A DNA stretch of 64,000 bases from Venturia oleaginea. Taxonomy: Eukaryota; Ascomycota; Dothideomycetes; Venturiales; Venturiaceae. A model generated the notes under the pieces. It was not told where the DNA came from. It saw nothing but the letters and a program-made list of their open reading frames with translations, and made no database searches. The translations under genes and the position numbers were made by a program. The DNA is taken from the NCBI GenBank assembly GCA_013176395.1, contig JABMLP010000002.1:1488001-1552000 (forward strand). Direction: 5' to 3'. This document shows positions 31,090-41,819 of the stretch, piece after piece; within the stretch, counting starts at the first letter, position 1, and the number at the start of each line of letters is the position of its first letter.

Positions 31090-31503
31090 TCAAACCTCTA
31101 TCATTCGGTCCCATACAATCGGCCCTCCAAGAAGCCCACCGATAACCCCCATTAACTTCCAAGCCGCGTCGCAAACTTCCTACATTCCATCGTCCGAGAA
31201 GGCACCGCTATTTAAAATTTCTTTTTCTACGGCTTCCATTCCCATCATTAACTTTTGACCTGCTTCTGTTGGTTCTACGGACTCCCAGTCTTGTTCTGTT
31301 ATTTCTTCCAAGGCGGAGGTAACGAAGGTGAGATTTTGAGCTACGGCGAGGAGTTCGTTATCGAAGTAGATACTATAGGTGCGGAGGTTTGTAGGAAGAG
31401 CATTCAAGAGGGTGACGGTCGGGGAGAAATGTGTAGATAAGAAGGTTTCTAGAACGCGGATATTGTTGTCGTTGTCGTTGATACGTTGGGGGAAATCATT
31501 CAT
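31090..31503 (-). pseudogene. Truncated member of local paralogous family (copy C)
   Basis: From ATG 31503 an open frame of 107 codons (NDFPQRINDNDN..., LTFVTSALEEITEQDWESV, MMGMEAVEKEILNSGAFSDD) ends at TAG 31182-31180. The same frame continues for 27 codons past the stop with EVCDAAWKLMGVIGGLLGG. This matches EVCTQAMELLDVISRLVVG of copy D and CNAALKWTDVIDRLLG of copy B. The TAG is therefore a nonsense change removing the last helix. The N-terminal region of copies A/B is absent. Confidence 0.55.
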
Positions 31504-31752
31504 TGTTAATTAGTGGATAGAAACGTTGAGATCTATTTCTTGTTCTTCTCTATGGCTTGGAGCTGACAGGTTTTTCTGTTCGCTGGGATTTGTTGGGAGC
31601 TGGGTTCATGTTGGTAGTTGATTTGCGCTTTTATAGGAATGATATTGTTGCGAGAGCTTTGGAATTTTGGGATGTACTATTTGAGTGGTCGATCTTGTGA
31701 TGGAATAAGCGAGCTTTTGAGGGACAAATGAGGGCATAAGTATATACTTTTA

Positions 31753-31896
31753 TGTTACGCTGAACGAGCAAAACAGAGTTATTCGGAAGTAGATTCAACA
31801 CGAACTTAACGATAGGAGCCGATGAACAGAACGAGTATCACCCTGTGGCTTGACTGTATTGACTAAAGAGGTTAAGTACACCGTGGCATCTGCATG
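31753..31896. repeat. LTR-like repeat fragment (144 bp), copy 1
   Basis: Starts TGTTACGCTGAACGAGC and runs to CATCTGCATG. A second 144-bp copy at 47567-47710 differs at only about six positions, mostly A/G and C/T. The TGTTACG start suggests the end of an LTR of a family different from the 676-bp solo LTRs. The other end is not resolved. Confidence 0.6.
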
Positions 31897-34398
31897 CATA
31901 TATATGCATGTCAATGCATTCCTTGGCATCTATCACGTGCACTAGGCCTGAGGTATCAAGGACTGGCATGCCACTGTTCAACATTTTATGATAATGTGAT
32001 TGGGAAGGTATTTGTGAGTGAGATGTTGTGACATGAACGATGTCAACACAGCCCATAGAAGCCAATTCATCGGATGCTTCAAGGCCTTTTCAAAGGTTAA
32101 ACTCCCAGGATCGCTTTTACCTAAGCTTTTACCATGTGCCGAATCTCCCGTAGGCTGATACAGCAGACGAAGAATCTGGTACGAGTGCTCGGAGCCAGGA
32201 CTTACATTTCGCGAGAAAAAAGAAAGAGACCTGTCATTCCAAGATAGGCAGTACCGAACACCATCGACTGGTGATTGCAACCTTTGATTTATTCCGCGAC
32301 GGTCCTCATCGCCTTTTGAGAACGGGTATATAGTTAGTAGAACATCCCCAAATCCAAAACACTGGCGCGCTACTTTTCCTTTGGGTACTGCTCGAGACCC
32401 AGCAATATAGATTCTATGCTAAAGTCTTCTACTTGAGAGCATATTTGACGGTTTGCACAAGAAGCCGCAGCGATGCATTAATGAACCTGTGGTGCCGCTG
32501 ATTGCGATGGGAACTGAGGTCCAAGGAAGTTTCCCAAGACGAGTGAGCAAATGCAAAGAGATTTTTGATTCTGAACATGAGAGATGATGGTATAGGAGAG
32601 ATGCGTGCAGATTATTGACGGAGTAAGGTTGTGAGTGGAACTAGCCTCTTTCAGGCGGGCTCGAAAGCCAAACTCGACCACCTTTGAACTTGATCAACCA
32701 CTAATCCCATCACAACCCGTTCATACTCCTCAAAATACTTTTAAGTCATATCGGAATACTCTTTGCACTGTCAGGGGGCAGAGAGACCTGTTGAGGGCTT
32801 CGAAGCAAGACGATTGAGTGGGGCGAAGTTGAGGTCTTCCGAACCTCGATCTATTACTTGAAATCGTTGGATCCATTTCCCCCGTGGTTTGTCGCCCTAG
32901 AATCTGTCCCGGGTGCTAGATAATGGCCTGTTCGAAGCAACACGAGCGAATTGTAGCGAGGTTGGTTTAGGCCTCGAAGTTTAGCGTGAACTGATGCATG
33001 AATGAGATCAGACTTCTCATTTTTGAAAATTGTGTCCAAGGAAGTTCTCGACATCAATGGTGGAACAAGAAAAAGCTAGGCATTCTATGATGGGAATTGT
33101 GAAGACAGAGCAACCACGAAGAAATTTTTCTAGCTCCCTCAACTCGCGCTGAGGTCGAAGCACTACCCAACGAGGGAGGATTGTCTCTATCATGCCTCCT
33201 GACCTAGGCATCCACGGAGAAAATATGCGTAGTCGTACTGCTGGAGACGGAAAAGTTTTTGCGATGATTTTAACCGTGTGATGTCATTTGGTCGCTAAGT
33301 TATTTGCATCGCAGGCGGGGTATATATTGGAATATCTGCATGAATCTTCCAGTGGGGTCCGGGGGCTCAGTGGTGTTGATCACATTACAGACATTAATGC
33401 TTCAGAATTGCGTCCGTCCCAGTTGGTTGAGAAAAAAAGGTAGTTCTAAAGCTCGGCATTGGAAACCGTATTATACCGTCGGTTCAGGTACAAGAACCCC
33501 TAGATGGATTTCAAAGACGTCTGCGAGCCACGGTCTGGTGTTTGTCCTCCGAAGATTTGTTTTATTATTTTTGGTCACCACTGATGTTCGAACATACATC
33601 ACGTACCTGGGTTTAGCGAGGTGAGGAGCTCAATTTGGTCTTCGCTTTATTTGAGTGAATTCGTTCGCAGCTGAAGCAAGCATATTTGGCTTTGATACAA
33701 CACCGGTCAGTCCATGTCTCTCCACTACCGTCGAGAAGACTTATTAGGTTCACTCGATCTTTCATCGCTTCTCGGCGCAATTTTCCCCAGTCGAAAATGA
33801 ATACTTCGCTTCCCACTCCTTGCATCATCTCATACCTTTAAAGCGGGGAGGAACTCTCATCATTCAGTCACATCCAATTTTAATGTTTCATAAACCCGCA
33901 GTTCACGCTTATCCGCCCTACCTACCCCATGGAAGTTTCCAAGCCGCTTTCAGAATTAACAGCCGCATGTCTACTTCCAATTACGCAAAGGCTTTATTAA
34001 CACTTCTGCAAGGATTGAAGAGCGGCATTTGTCATCAGTGTGTTGCTCTCATACCTCCTTGGAGGTAGTTTTACCAGGCTTTTGCGAGTGCTGGGTTTGA
34101 ATATAGAACAATTTCCAGCAATTTTAAAGGTAACGCTCTCGACCTCCCTTAGTGGTGGAGCTTCAAAATGGAGCTAATCTTGTGCCTTCCATTGTTTGTT
34201 AGAGAGCGAGGAGTTCGTGGCTTGACGTGAACGTCAGGAACTACTTCAACATTCAGTTCACCTTGCAGCCTGGACGAGTTCGAAATAATCGGAAATAACC
34301 AGTCAACACCGGACACTGACTCTGAAATATCTTGCAACATCAAACAACTCCCTTCACATAGCCATTTCACTCCAATCCTATGCTATTTATACGAATAA
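31897..34398. other. Long gene-poor interval
   Basis: About 2.5 kb of AT-rich sequence with short frames on both strands, none with recognisable content or splice structure. I see no repeat beyond the LTR-like fragment at its left edge. Confidence 0.4.
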
Positions 34399-35103
34399 TC
34401 AGACTTAGACAACCGGCTCTTTGAACTTCCACACCTACATCCTTCCGCTCTTTTTCTATTAAAAAGTACGACATATCAAAACACGCCTCCACGTCTGCCA
34501 CCAAAGAGTATTGGCCACGGCCTTCCAGAAACGAGCACGCACACGAACAGTCCGACCCCCAGACCCAAACCCAGCACCAGCAACCGCAAGACCAGCAAAC
34601 CTTCCAGCAACGGAGCAAAAAAGATAAAACAAAACGTCAAAAATCCCAAGGACCATGCTACAGTAACCAAGACTTCGTTCGTTCCCAACGAGCGGTCAAA
34701 AATCAGTCAGATAAAAGATAATGACGAATGTCTCGATGGCGTTGAATATTACGAATCTACCATTAAACTCTTTAGAGGTTTCACGGACGACCTTGACGCC
34801 TGCAGCGCAATCCTAGAAAAGGACGAGGATATCATTAAGGATTCTGTGGAAGATGACGTGATGGCGACTGCTGCTCAGACTATGATCTTGATTGTCGAGG
34901 CCCTAGAAAGTCTTGAGTCGAAATTCTTCGACGAGTTGCTTGATACTACGATTGGCGAGGAGCTCTTGGGTGGAATGAATCAAGTAATGGAATACATGCT
35001 GAAGCATTCAATATTCTCAGAGAGAGACGATCATGAAGTCTGTACGCAGGCTATGGAATTGCTCGATGTCATCTCGAGGCTCGTTGTTGGGCAGGACAAG
35101 TGA
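34399..35103 (+). CDS. Paralogous family member (copy D), start unresolved
   Basis: The frame is open from about 34399 to TGA at 35101-35103 without a stop, but its first ATG is at 34846. The first half is Pro/Ser/Thr/Lys-rich (SNRKTSKPSSNGAKKIKQN). The second half is helical and acidic (CLDGVEYYESTIKLFRGF, LESLESKFFDELLDTTIG, EVCTQAMELLDVISRLVVG) and matches the C-terminal domain of copies B and C. The conserved part begins well before the ATG at 34846, so a start in an upstream exon is needed, or the gene is 5'-damaged. This is the only copy whose C-terminal domain is intact. Function unknown. Confidence 0.5.
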   Translation, partial: SDLDNRLFELPHLHPSALFLLKSTTYQNTPPRLPPKSIGHGLPETSTHTNSPTPRPKPSTSNRKTSKPSSNGAKKIKQNVKNPKDHATVTKTSFVPNERSKISQIKDNDECLDGVEYYESTIKLFRGFTDDLDACSAILEKDEDIIKDSVEDDVMATAAQTMILIVEALESLESKFFDELLDTTIGEELLGGMNQVMEYMLKHSIFSERDDHEVCTQAMELLDVISRLVVGQDK

Positions 35104-37201
35104 TGGCGTTTACTATTGATCAGATGGTCGTTACATAACTGTGAATAATGACTCGTCTCAACATGATCACAAAAGGTCAAATTGAGGATGCACTTTAAAT
35201 CTTCTCTTCAAACATGGCAATTGCTGTATGAGTAGGCTTGACCACAGACATTATCAAGATGACCTTTTTCGGTAACAGAGACTTTTCTCTGTTCTTGGTC
35301 CTAACGATCTCACTGTTGCAAAGTTCCCTAACCTCAACTCAAAAAAACGATATCGGAACCACGAGACAATCGCGATAGCGACACCAACATCAAACAAAAG
35401 CCAACTCCGTTCAGAAACTCAAGCACCCGCGTCTCCAAATTTCCTAGATATTTCATTCGAAATGCACTAAATCATTCTCACCTACGCTTTTCACGAAGCA
35501 ATCTCCAACATCGCCCGTACTATATATACGTAAAGCCCATCTTCCCTCCACGATAGAAATCTCAAAGAGTTCAAATATCCACACACATTCCCATCCATCC
35601 CACTATTGAACACCTACCTATCCCTCACATATCGACAGCTATACAGGGAACAGATACATATCCAGAAAAAGGCCGAAAAGCAGGCCACAAGAGAAACCAT
35701 CCCTGAATAATCGCACTCTCTACAAAATCGTGGATCGGTCGGAAAAAGTGGGCAAGCCCCTGACCTCACGGTACTACAGCGGTCAAGAAAAAATAATCTA
35801 AAAATACTTCTGGTGCGATATAGTACAATAGCTCAGGGCGAGGGACATCTTAAAAACCAATCCACGAGCTTGCAACCAAATGAGTCCGAGGCGTATAGAC
35901 CCTTCACAATTCTCTTCGTTTCATCAGAAAGCCCAACAAAGCCCAGAAAAAATCAAATCGGGACTCTTCTCACCATACGTGCCTCCAGCAATGACTTCGT
36001 ACTACTCGTTTCTATCCGTTGCTTCCAAGTTTTCGAATTCAAACTCACACGGATCCACGGCCAAAGGGGACACAAAGAAGAATGCATGACGGCTCTCAAC
36101 GGCAGCTGGTCCTGCAATCTAGACTTGCGACTAATATCAATCAAGTAACTTGCGTCCACCATATGTTATCTCTCGGTTGACTTTTTTGCTCCAAGTAGTA
36201 ACGGATGTAGAACCTCTTCTTACCCTCACGTACCAGACAATCCATTCGTGATCCGACGGAATTGATGAGAAGATTCCATTATCCTTAAACTAAGAGCAAT
36301 TTCATTAAATTCCTGGCTAGTCAATTTTGAGTCGTCGCCAGAAATTTATCGATGTCGATCTTCAGTTAGGCAACCCCAACAACATTGGGATGTTCTATGA
36401 GATAGAGAAAAGGATCAATCTCAGTCCAACTGGAAACGACAAAGAAAACGCGCGATTGAGTTATCTCACTCACAAACATCCGAATACCAAAACCGAAGGA
36501 AATACTCATTATCAAATTTAGCTACTCATCACTGAAATGCCAGCCCTGAACTTCCCATCAAAAACCCATAGAAGTAATTTTGTTCCAGCATAAAAAAAAG
36601 TTTCTTTAGCCATATCATGAAATATGATGCCATAAAATACCAGATCATTACCGGACCGTGCCATGCCCGAAAGATGTACCATATGCCAGACTCATACCAG
36701 TGAAGTATCCACCCATGCCACCTATACAGTGTCAAAGTACCTGAGCACAAGGAAAAAAGGGAAGGGAAAGCAAATCCGCCCCGTACATGGTGCTGAGAGT
36801 GTTAGAGGGATCTGGTGGTTGCGGATGGCCTGACGAACCTGCAAAAGCCATGGAGTCCAAATAAGAAATGTCGTTGTGAAGAGCCTCGATTTCGAAGCAG
36901 CCGAAAAAGTGAAGGGTAAAGTGCCAAATGAATGCCGTCGAAATAGCCGAAACTCGAAAGAAAACATGCCGGAAATAGTCGCAGAATCGGTCCATAAGTG
37001 AGTGTATTGAGAATAAAACAGTAAGGAAATATCAAAATAGCCAAAAAGTGGTAGTCGAGAACCGGGCAATGGATGAGTCGAAAGTCGGTTGTCGTTGTGG
37101 TAGCATGCCGTAGGTAATAGCTATTGTCAAGCCTGTTTGAAGTGTCAGCGAAATGCCGCGTCATTGGAACCAACAAAACTTACCAAGTGAGGGCTTATCA
37201 C
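35104..37201. other. No recognisable gene
   Basis: Short frames only (for example 35880-36089, 69 codons, Ser-rich) and no domains. The part near 37.0 kb has several overlapping aromatic-rich minus frames that look non-coding. It probably includes the 3' UTR of the next gene. Confidence 0.35.
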
Positions 37202-40200
37202 TCAAAGTGGGTTGTCCTTGTTGTACTTCTTCATCTCCGCGGTCTCTTGAGTCTTGATCGTGCGGAACTTCTTCCTCCAGTCTTCCTTCCAGCGGCGCTT
37301 CTCTTCAGGACTCATCTTCTTGGGATCTGGAGACTCTGGCCTGGCCTTGTCGCCGCGCTCGCGTCCACCCTGGTCGCTGCCGCAGCTGCTACCACTGCCG
37401 AGGAAGTCGCGAGCATGGGAGGCGAGCTGTTGGATGCGATGCTTTGGGCTGGTAACCTTTTTGGGAGAAGCGGAGGACTTTGTCGGCGAAGCTGGCGGAG
37501 TCTCGTTGCACGAAGATTGCATCTTTGAAGGGGACGCCTTAGATGAAGTGCGCTTTCCAGGTTCCATAACAGGACCCTTTGCATCGTACTTCACTGGCTC
37601 AACCATCTCGGCCAGGTCATCCATTGTGCCGTCGACTTGGCGAGAAGAGTGAGCGGAGAATTCGCGAGTGGATCGTTCAGTGTGGTAGTGAAGCTTGCTG
37701 TCGATACCTGGGAAGGGTTCACTGCTGCCAGAAGCGTACTTGTCGTCACCAAAGTAGGATAGTTGAGGAATTGATCCGATGCGTGCAGTCTGGCCAGTCA
37801 AGTTGCCCGACTGATGGTTGAGTGACACTGGATGGGGTGGGAATGACGCGGAGACAACACGGTCACGGCGTTGTGGAGCGGGCTTGGCGAGCCTCACAGT
37901 TGCAGCGTTGATATCCTCCTGGAGACGGTCTTTGAGGGTTTGGCAATTGTCGAGAGGATTATTCCAAGGCGAGTTGGCAAAATCGACGGTTTTCTGAGGA
38001 GAACTGGAGGAGCCGTCGAACTCAGAGTAAGAGCGAGCCACGTGCGTGAAAGCAGATTGCTGGGCTCCGAAATTGGAGAAGGTGCGACGCTGGTCGCGGG
38101 GCTGTTCGCGAGGAAGTGAGGTAGGATGGTTGTTGCCAAATTGGCTTTGCGTGCCCGATGCGCCTTCTGCGTTCGAGCTGAAGTTGTTATTGTTGAGAAG
38201 GAACGTGTTTGCGTTCTGCCTCACTCGCAAGTTTTCGTAATGTGGATCTCGGTACTGGTCGCGCGAAGAGGCGTGGGACAGGTTGTGAGCCGTATTTGGT
38301 GGCGTCTTCGAACGTGACATGGACATGGAGGACTTCAAACTGATAGTGCTGGTGCTTCGAGAGTCAGATCGGCCCATGGCCGAAGCGCTCTTGAGACCAT
38401 CGCAGTAGCCGTTGACATAATCTGCCGACTTCCCTGCGGGAGCATTGCCGGCTGTAGCAGTAACATAACCTTCGAGGTACTCTTTCGACTTTCCGTTGAA
38501 TTCCTCGCGAATCGATGGCGAAACCCGAACAGAGCTCTGTTCAATCTTGTCAGCAATGTCCAAGCACAATGAAGACATGCTTGCAGTGCCATGGGTACTC
38601 ACTCGTGGTGCTACGTAACTGCCCTCGAGCTCAGCCATGTGTATTTGGGCTGGAGCCATTGCACTATCACGAAGGAAATTCGCCAACCTATGATCGATAG
38701 GAGACGCTGGTGGGACCTTGGAGTGCTGCTGCTCGCTCATCGGACTGATAATGTCATTCTGAGATTCTCGTTGTGGTGTCATCGGGTTGTTCTCGAAGGA
38801 GCGCCTATCGCTACCAGACGCCTTGCGTGACATGAACTTGCTAAACGAATGTTCATGAGTATTTGTGGGGAAGAAGTCGGTGGTAGTGACGCTCGAATGA
38901 CTAGTCTGGTGCTGCGAAGGGGTATGCGAGTAAACATCGTTCTCGTCAGTCCCATGCCCATGGCGTGAGTGTGTAGAAGGAATGCGAGGTAGCTGAGGTC
39001 GCTCCTCTTGCTGCTGGACTGATCTTTCCTTGTTTTCATTCCCGAAAACCCATGGATATTGTTTGGCGAGCTCCGCTGGTGGTGGATTTGGCGTCTCAAT
39101 TGGAGACGGAGCAGGAACAACAAAGGTTGGTGGCGATCCCTCGGTGAGAGGGAATGGTTTGCCTGGCTCATAGCTTGGGGAAGCTGGGTTAAGAGTCGGG
39201 CCAGCATGGTCATTGACAGGTTGGTGTGTTCTAGGATCCTTGATTGGTATCGCGTGTGAACGGCGAGGAGGAGCACGCGACGATGGACTTGGTTCGGACT
39301 TTGGAGATTGGTGTTGAACAGCCTTCTCATTGGAAACTGGGCGCGTTGGTGGTGGTAAAGCCGGCCAATCCATTCCGGAGGCAATTGGAATTATCGGAGG
39401 AGGCTGCACCATGGCAGGAACGGGACCGAAGAAAGGCTGAGTATCTTGTGGACGCATGTAAGCTGGCGTTGGGAAGGCGCCAACATTGGTAGAATTGTTC
39501 TTGGAAGTCTCAAGATCCTTGGCCTTTTTTCGAATCGAATCGAGGTCGTTGACATACTGGCGCTTTCGAGTGACAGCGGCAGCCTTTTGAGCTGCAGTCC
39601 AAGTATCACCATACTTGACTTCTTCCCTCTCGAACTGAATCTTCTCCTGCCGAAGTGCCTCGTAGCGCTCGTTGAGGAACTTGATTTGAGCTTCCGCATC
39701 GCCAGCAGGGGTCGTACGATCTGGCTGAGGCGGGATTTGGCTAGCAAATGGTTGCTGCACCGGTGGTGGTGGCGGTGGAGCAACTTGTGCAGCTTGTGCG
39801 GCTTGGGGATAGAACGGAGGTGCTTGTGGATGAATGCCGTTCACTATGCCTCCAACGTTGGCATTCATGGGATTGAACTGTGACAACTGAGGGAACGGCC
39901 AATTCGGTGGTGGCATGAAGAAAGCTGGAGGACTATTTGCATGGGCGCCTGCGCGAACTGGAACAACGTTGCCATCGATATATTGACAGAGCTCTCCGAA
40001 ACTATTGTATCCGACAAAGCCATTAGGAAGAACAGGCTCGTAGCCTGGGAACGGTGCGTTGCGGCTGGCAGGAAAGACTTTGCTTGGGACATTTGGACGA
40101 TGAACTGGAGCGTAAGCGAAACGAGGACTTCCAAGTGGAGTGAAGTCGTTTGGGACAATACGGCCTCCAGCAGTGACACGAAGGTGTGGTGGCGAACCAT

Positions 40201-40829
40201 GTTCTTTGATCAGTCTCTCGACTTTGTTGCGCTTCACAGATGGAGTTGGAGATGGACGCTTGATCGCAGCGAACATGCCACGAGGTGCGACGGGAACTCT
40301 GGCAAGATTGACTGGGATGTTGGTGCTTGGTCGGAATACGTAGTCGCCGGACGAACTCAGTCCTGGATTGGAAGCAGACGGCTTGAGCACGTGTTCTGCG
40401 TCAAAAGAAACTCCAGTCAGCAAAAGTTGACGAGTTGAGTCGTCGTACTGAACAATGATAGTGCTGCTGTTTTGTTGAGACACGCCGCATCTCCGCTGAC
40501 TACGGACTGATGTCGGGGTCGACGGACACTCCATCTTGGAAAGTACTAGTGGATACAAATGCGCGGACGAAAGGAAAGTCTGAACAGGTCTTTGTTATGG
40601 TGAAGATACAAAAAGGCAGACGAAAACATGATGAAATGCTCTGTGGTGGCTCGTGCATGATGATCACAAGCTTGATGTGGTGAGAGGCAAAGTGAAGGTA
40701 AGTGAAGTGAGGAGACATACCCTTGATAGCCTCCTCGTCTGGAAACTTGTCAAGCGAGACGGTAGACTCCGCGGCCGAGCCACGCATTGCGAGCAGCTCC
40801 TCCACTTTGTACGCAGGACGGAGCGACAT
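37202..40829 (-). CDS. Large low-complexity protein with central coiled coil, unknown function
   Basis: Two exons, 40829-40721 and 40545-37202 (intron 175 nt, GTATGT...CTAG, phase 1), give 1150 aa starting MSLRPAYKVEELLAMRG. The 3.3-kb second exon is open throughout. An N-terminal region contains RKRPS-like basic patches (KRNKVERLIKEHGSP) and Pro-rich tracts (APPPPPPVQQP). A charged coiled coil follows at about 315-380 (FLNERYEALRQEKIQFEREE, DLDSIRKKAKDLETSK), then long Ser/Pro/His-rich disorder. The C-terminus is basic and conserved-looking (SPEEKRRWKEDWRKKFRTIK). No enzymatic domain is seen. It reads like a fungus-specific regulatory or scaffold protein. The first exon was chosen because it supplies an in-frame ATG and matching splice signals. 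Confidence 0.75.
40546..40720 (-). other. Intron of the large low-complexity protein gene
   Basis: Donor GTATGT at 40720, acceptor ACTAG ending at 40546, phase 1. It is longer than other introns in the window. Confidence 0.6.
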
Positions 40830-41019
40830 GATGAACAGGGATGGGATTGGGTTTCGAAGTACAGTATTCGTTTCGGGTGGACAGATTGAAAGTAGACAGG
40901 CAGGCAAGACAACGACTTTCGTCAAGGAATGGGGTTCTGGAAAGTCTGTCAGCATCTGTCTGCGTGTAACAGCAAGGGAGTGTATGCAGATGGTGGACAG
41001 GTAGCGGCTGGAGGGCAAG

Positions 41020-41655
41020 GCTGAAGCATACCTGCGAGAGAGTAATGGCGCTATGGATGTGCACGCCGGCAGTGTATCCAAAGAACGTTTGCGGTTGGAG
41101 AACGGAGAGCAGTACAGAATGGGCCAAAAGAGCGTAGTGCCAGCGAGCAAAGAAGATCAAAATGAGCGTTTGGTGAGTGTTGATGGGAGTTGATTTTGTG
41201 AGGAGGCGAATGGTTGCGGGCAGGGAGTTTTGTAAGGTATCCATGGTGTCGACCGCGAGTTCTTTCTGGTCGTCGGTGACAATGGATCGTGAGGTAGGGA
41301 CGTGGCAGAGTAATATATCGAAGGAGGTGTCGTCCAGTCTCATCGCTAAAGTCACCAATTCGGAAGCTGCACGGCTCGACCCTCCCGCGGAGCCTCCAAA
41401 CCCAGGTTTTCTGTACAACTCTTCCAGTTGCGGATCGATATTGAAAAGTTTCTCGCGACATGAACTAGGACTTTGAGGGACTTTGAAACGGGAGAGAGGT
41501 TTCATCTCCAGACGTTGAGAGGGTGGAGAGGCCAGACCAAAATCGCGGAGAGCGACTTCCTCAAAGGCAGCAAGTTCAGGAATAATATTTCGAGCATACA
41601 CGGTCGCAATCATCTCTTTCATTCCATTTGCCAAAATTATTCTGCAGCGACACAA
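41020..41655 (-). CDS. Uncertain frame upstream of the large protein gene
   Basis: An open minus-strand frame (start ATG 41655 or 41622) reads plausibly for its first 150 codons (ELAAFEEVALRDFGLASPPS, LFNIDPQLEELYRKPGF, ASELVTLAMRLDDTSFDILL). It then becomes His/Thr/Leu-rich and runs on, out of frame, over the first exon of the large gene. It may be a small separate gene, an additional 5' exon set, or an open leader. No family recognised. Confidence 0.3.
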
Positions 41656-41819
41656 CGTGCTGACTCTTCCTCAACTCTGCAAGTATGACTACATATCGCA
41701 TAATTGGCAATGAGATCTATCATCTGAGAGCAAGTGCAAGGGGTGCACGACGAGTAAGTGGGCCCTTTTCCATCCATGGAAGGTTTCACTAACATCGAAG
41801 CGGCAGCTTCTGCGTCTAT

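Noticed and set aside
33304..34068. Two plus-strand frames (about 106 and 82 codons)
   Set aside because: No domain, no paralogue in the window, unusual composition; they look like chance frames in AT-rich sequence.
36529..37176. Aromatic-rich minus-strand frames as membrane protein genes
   Set aside because: Three overlapping frames of similar length, no splice structure or domain; composition effects are sufficient.
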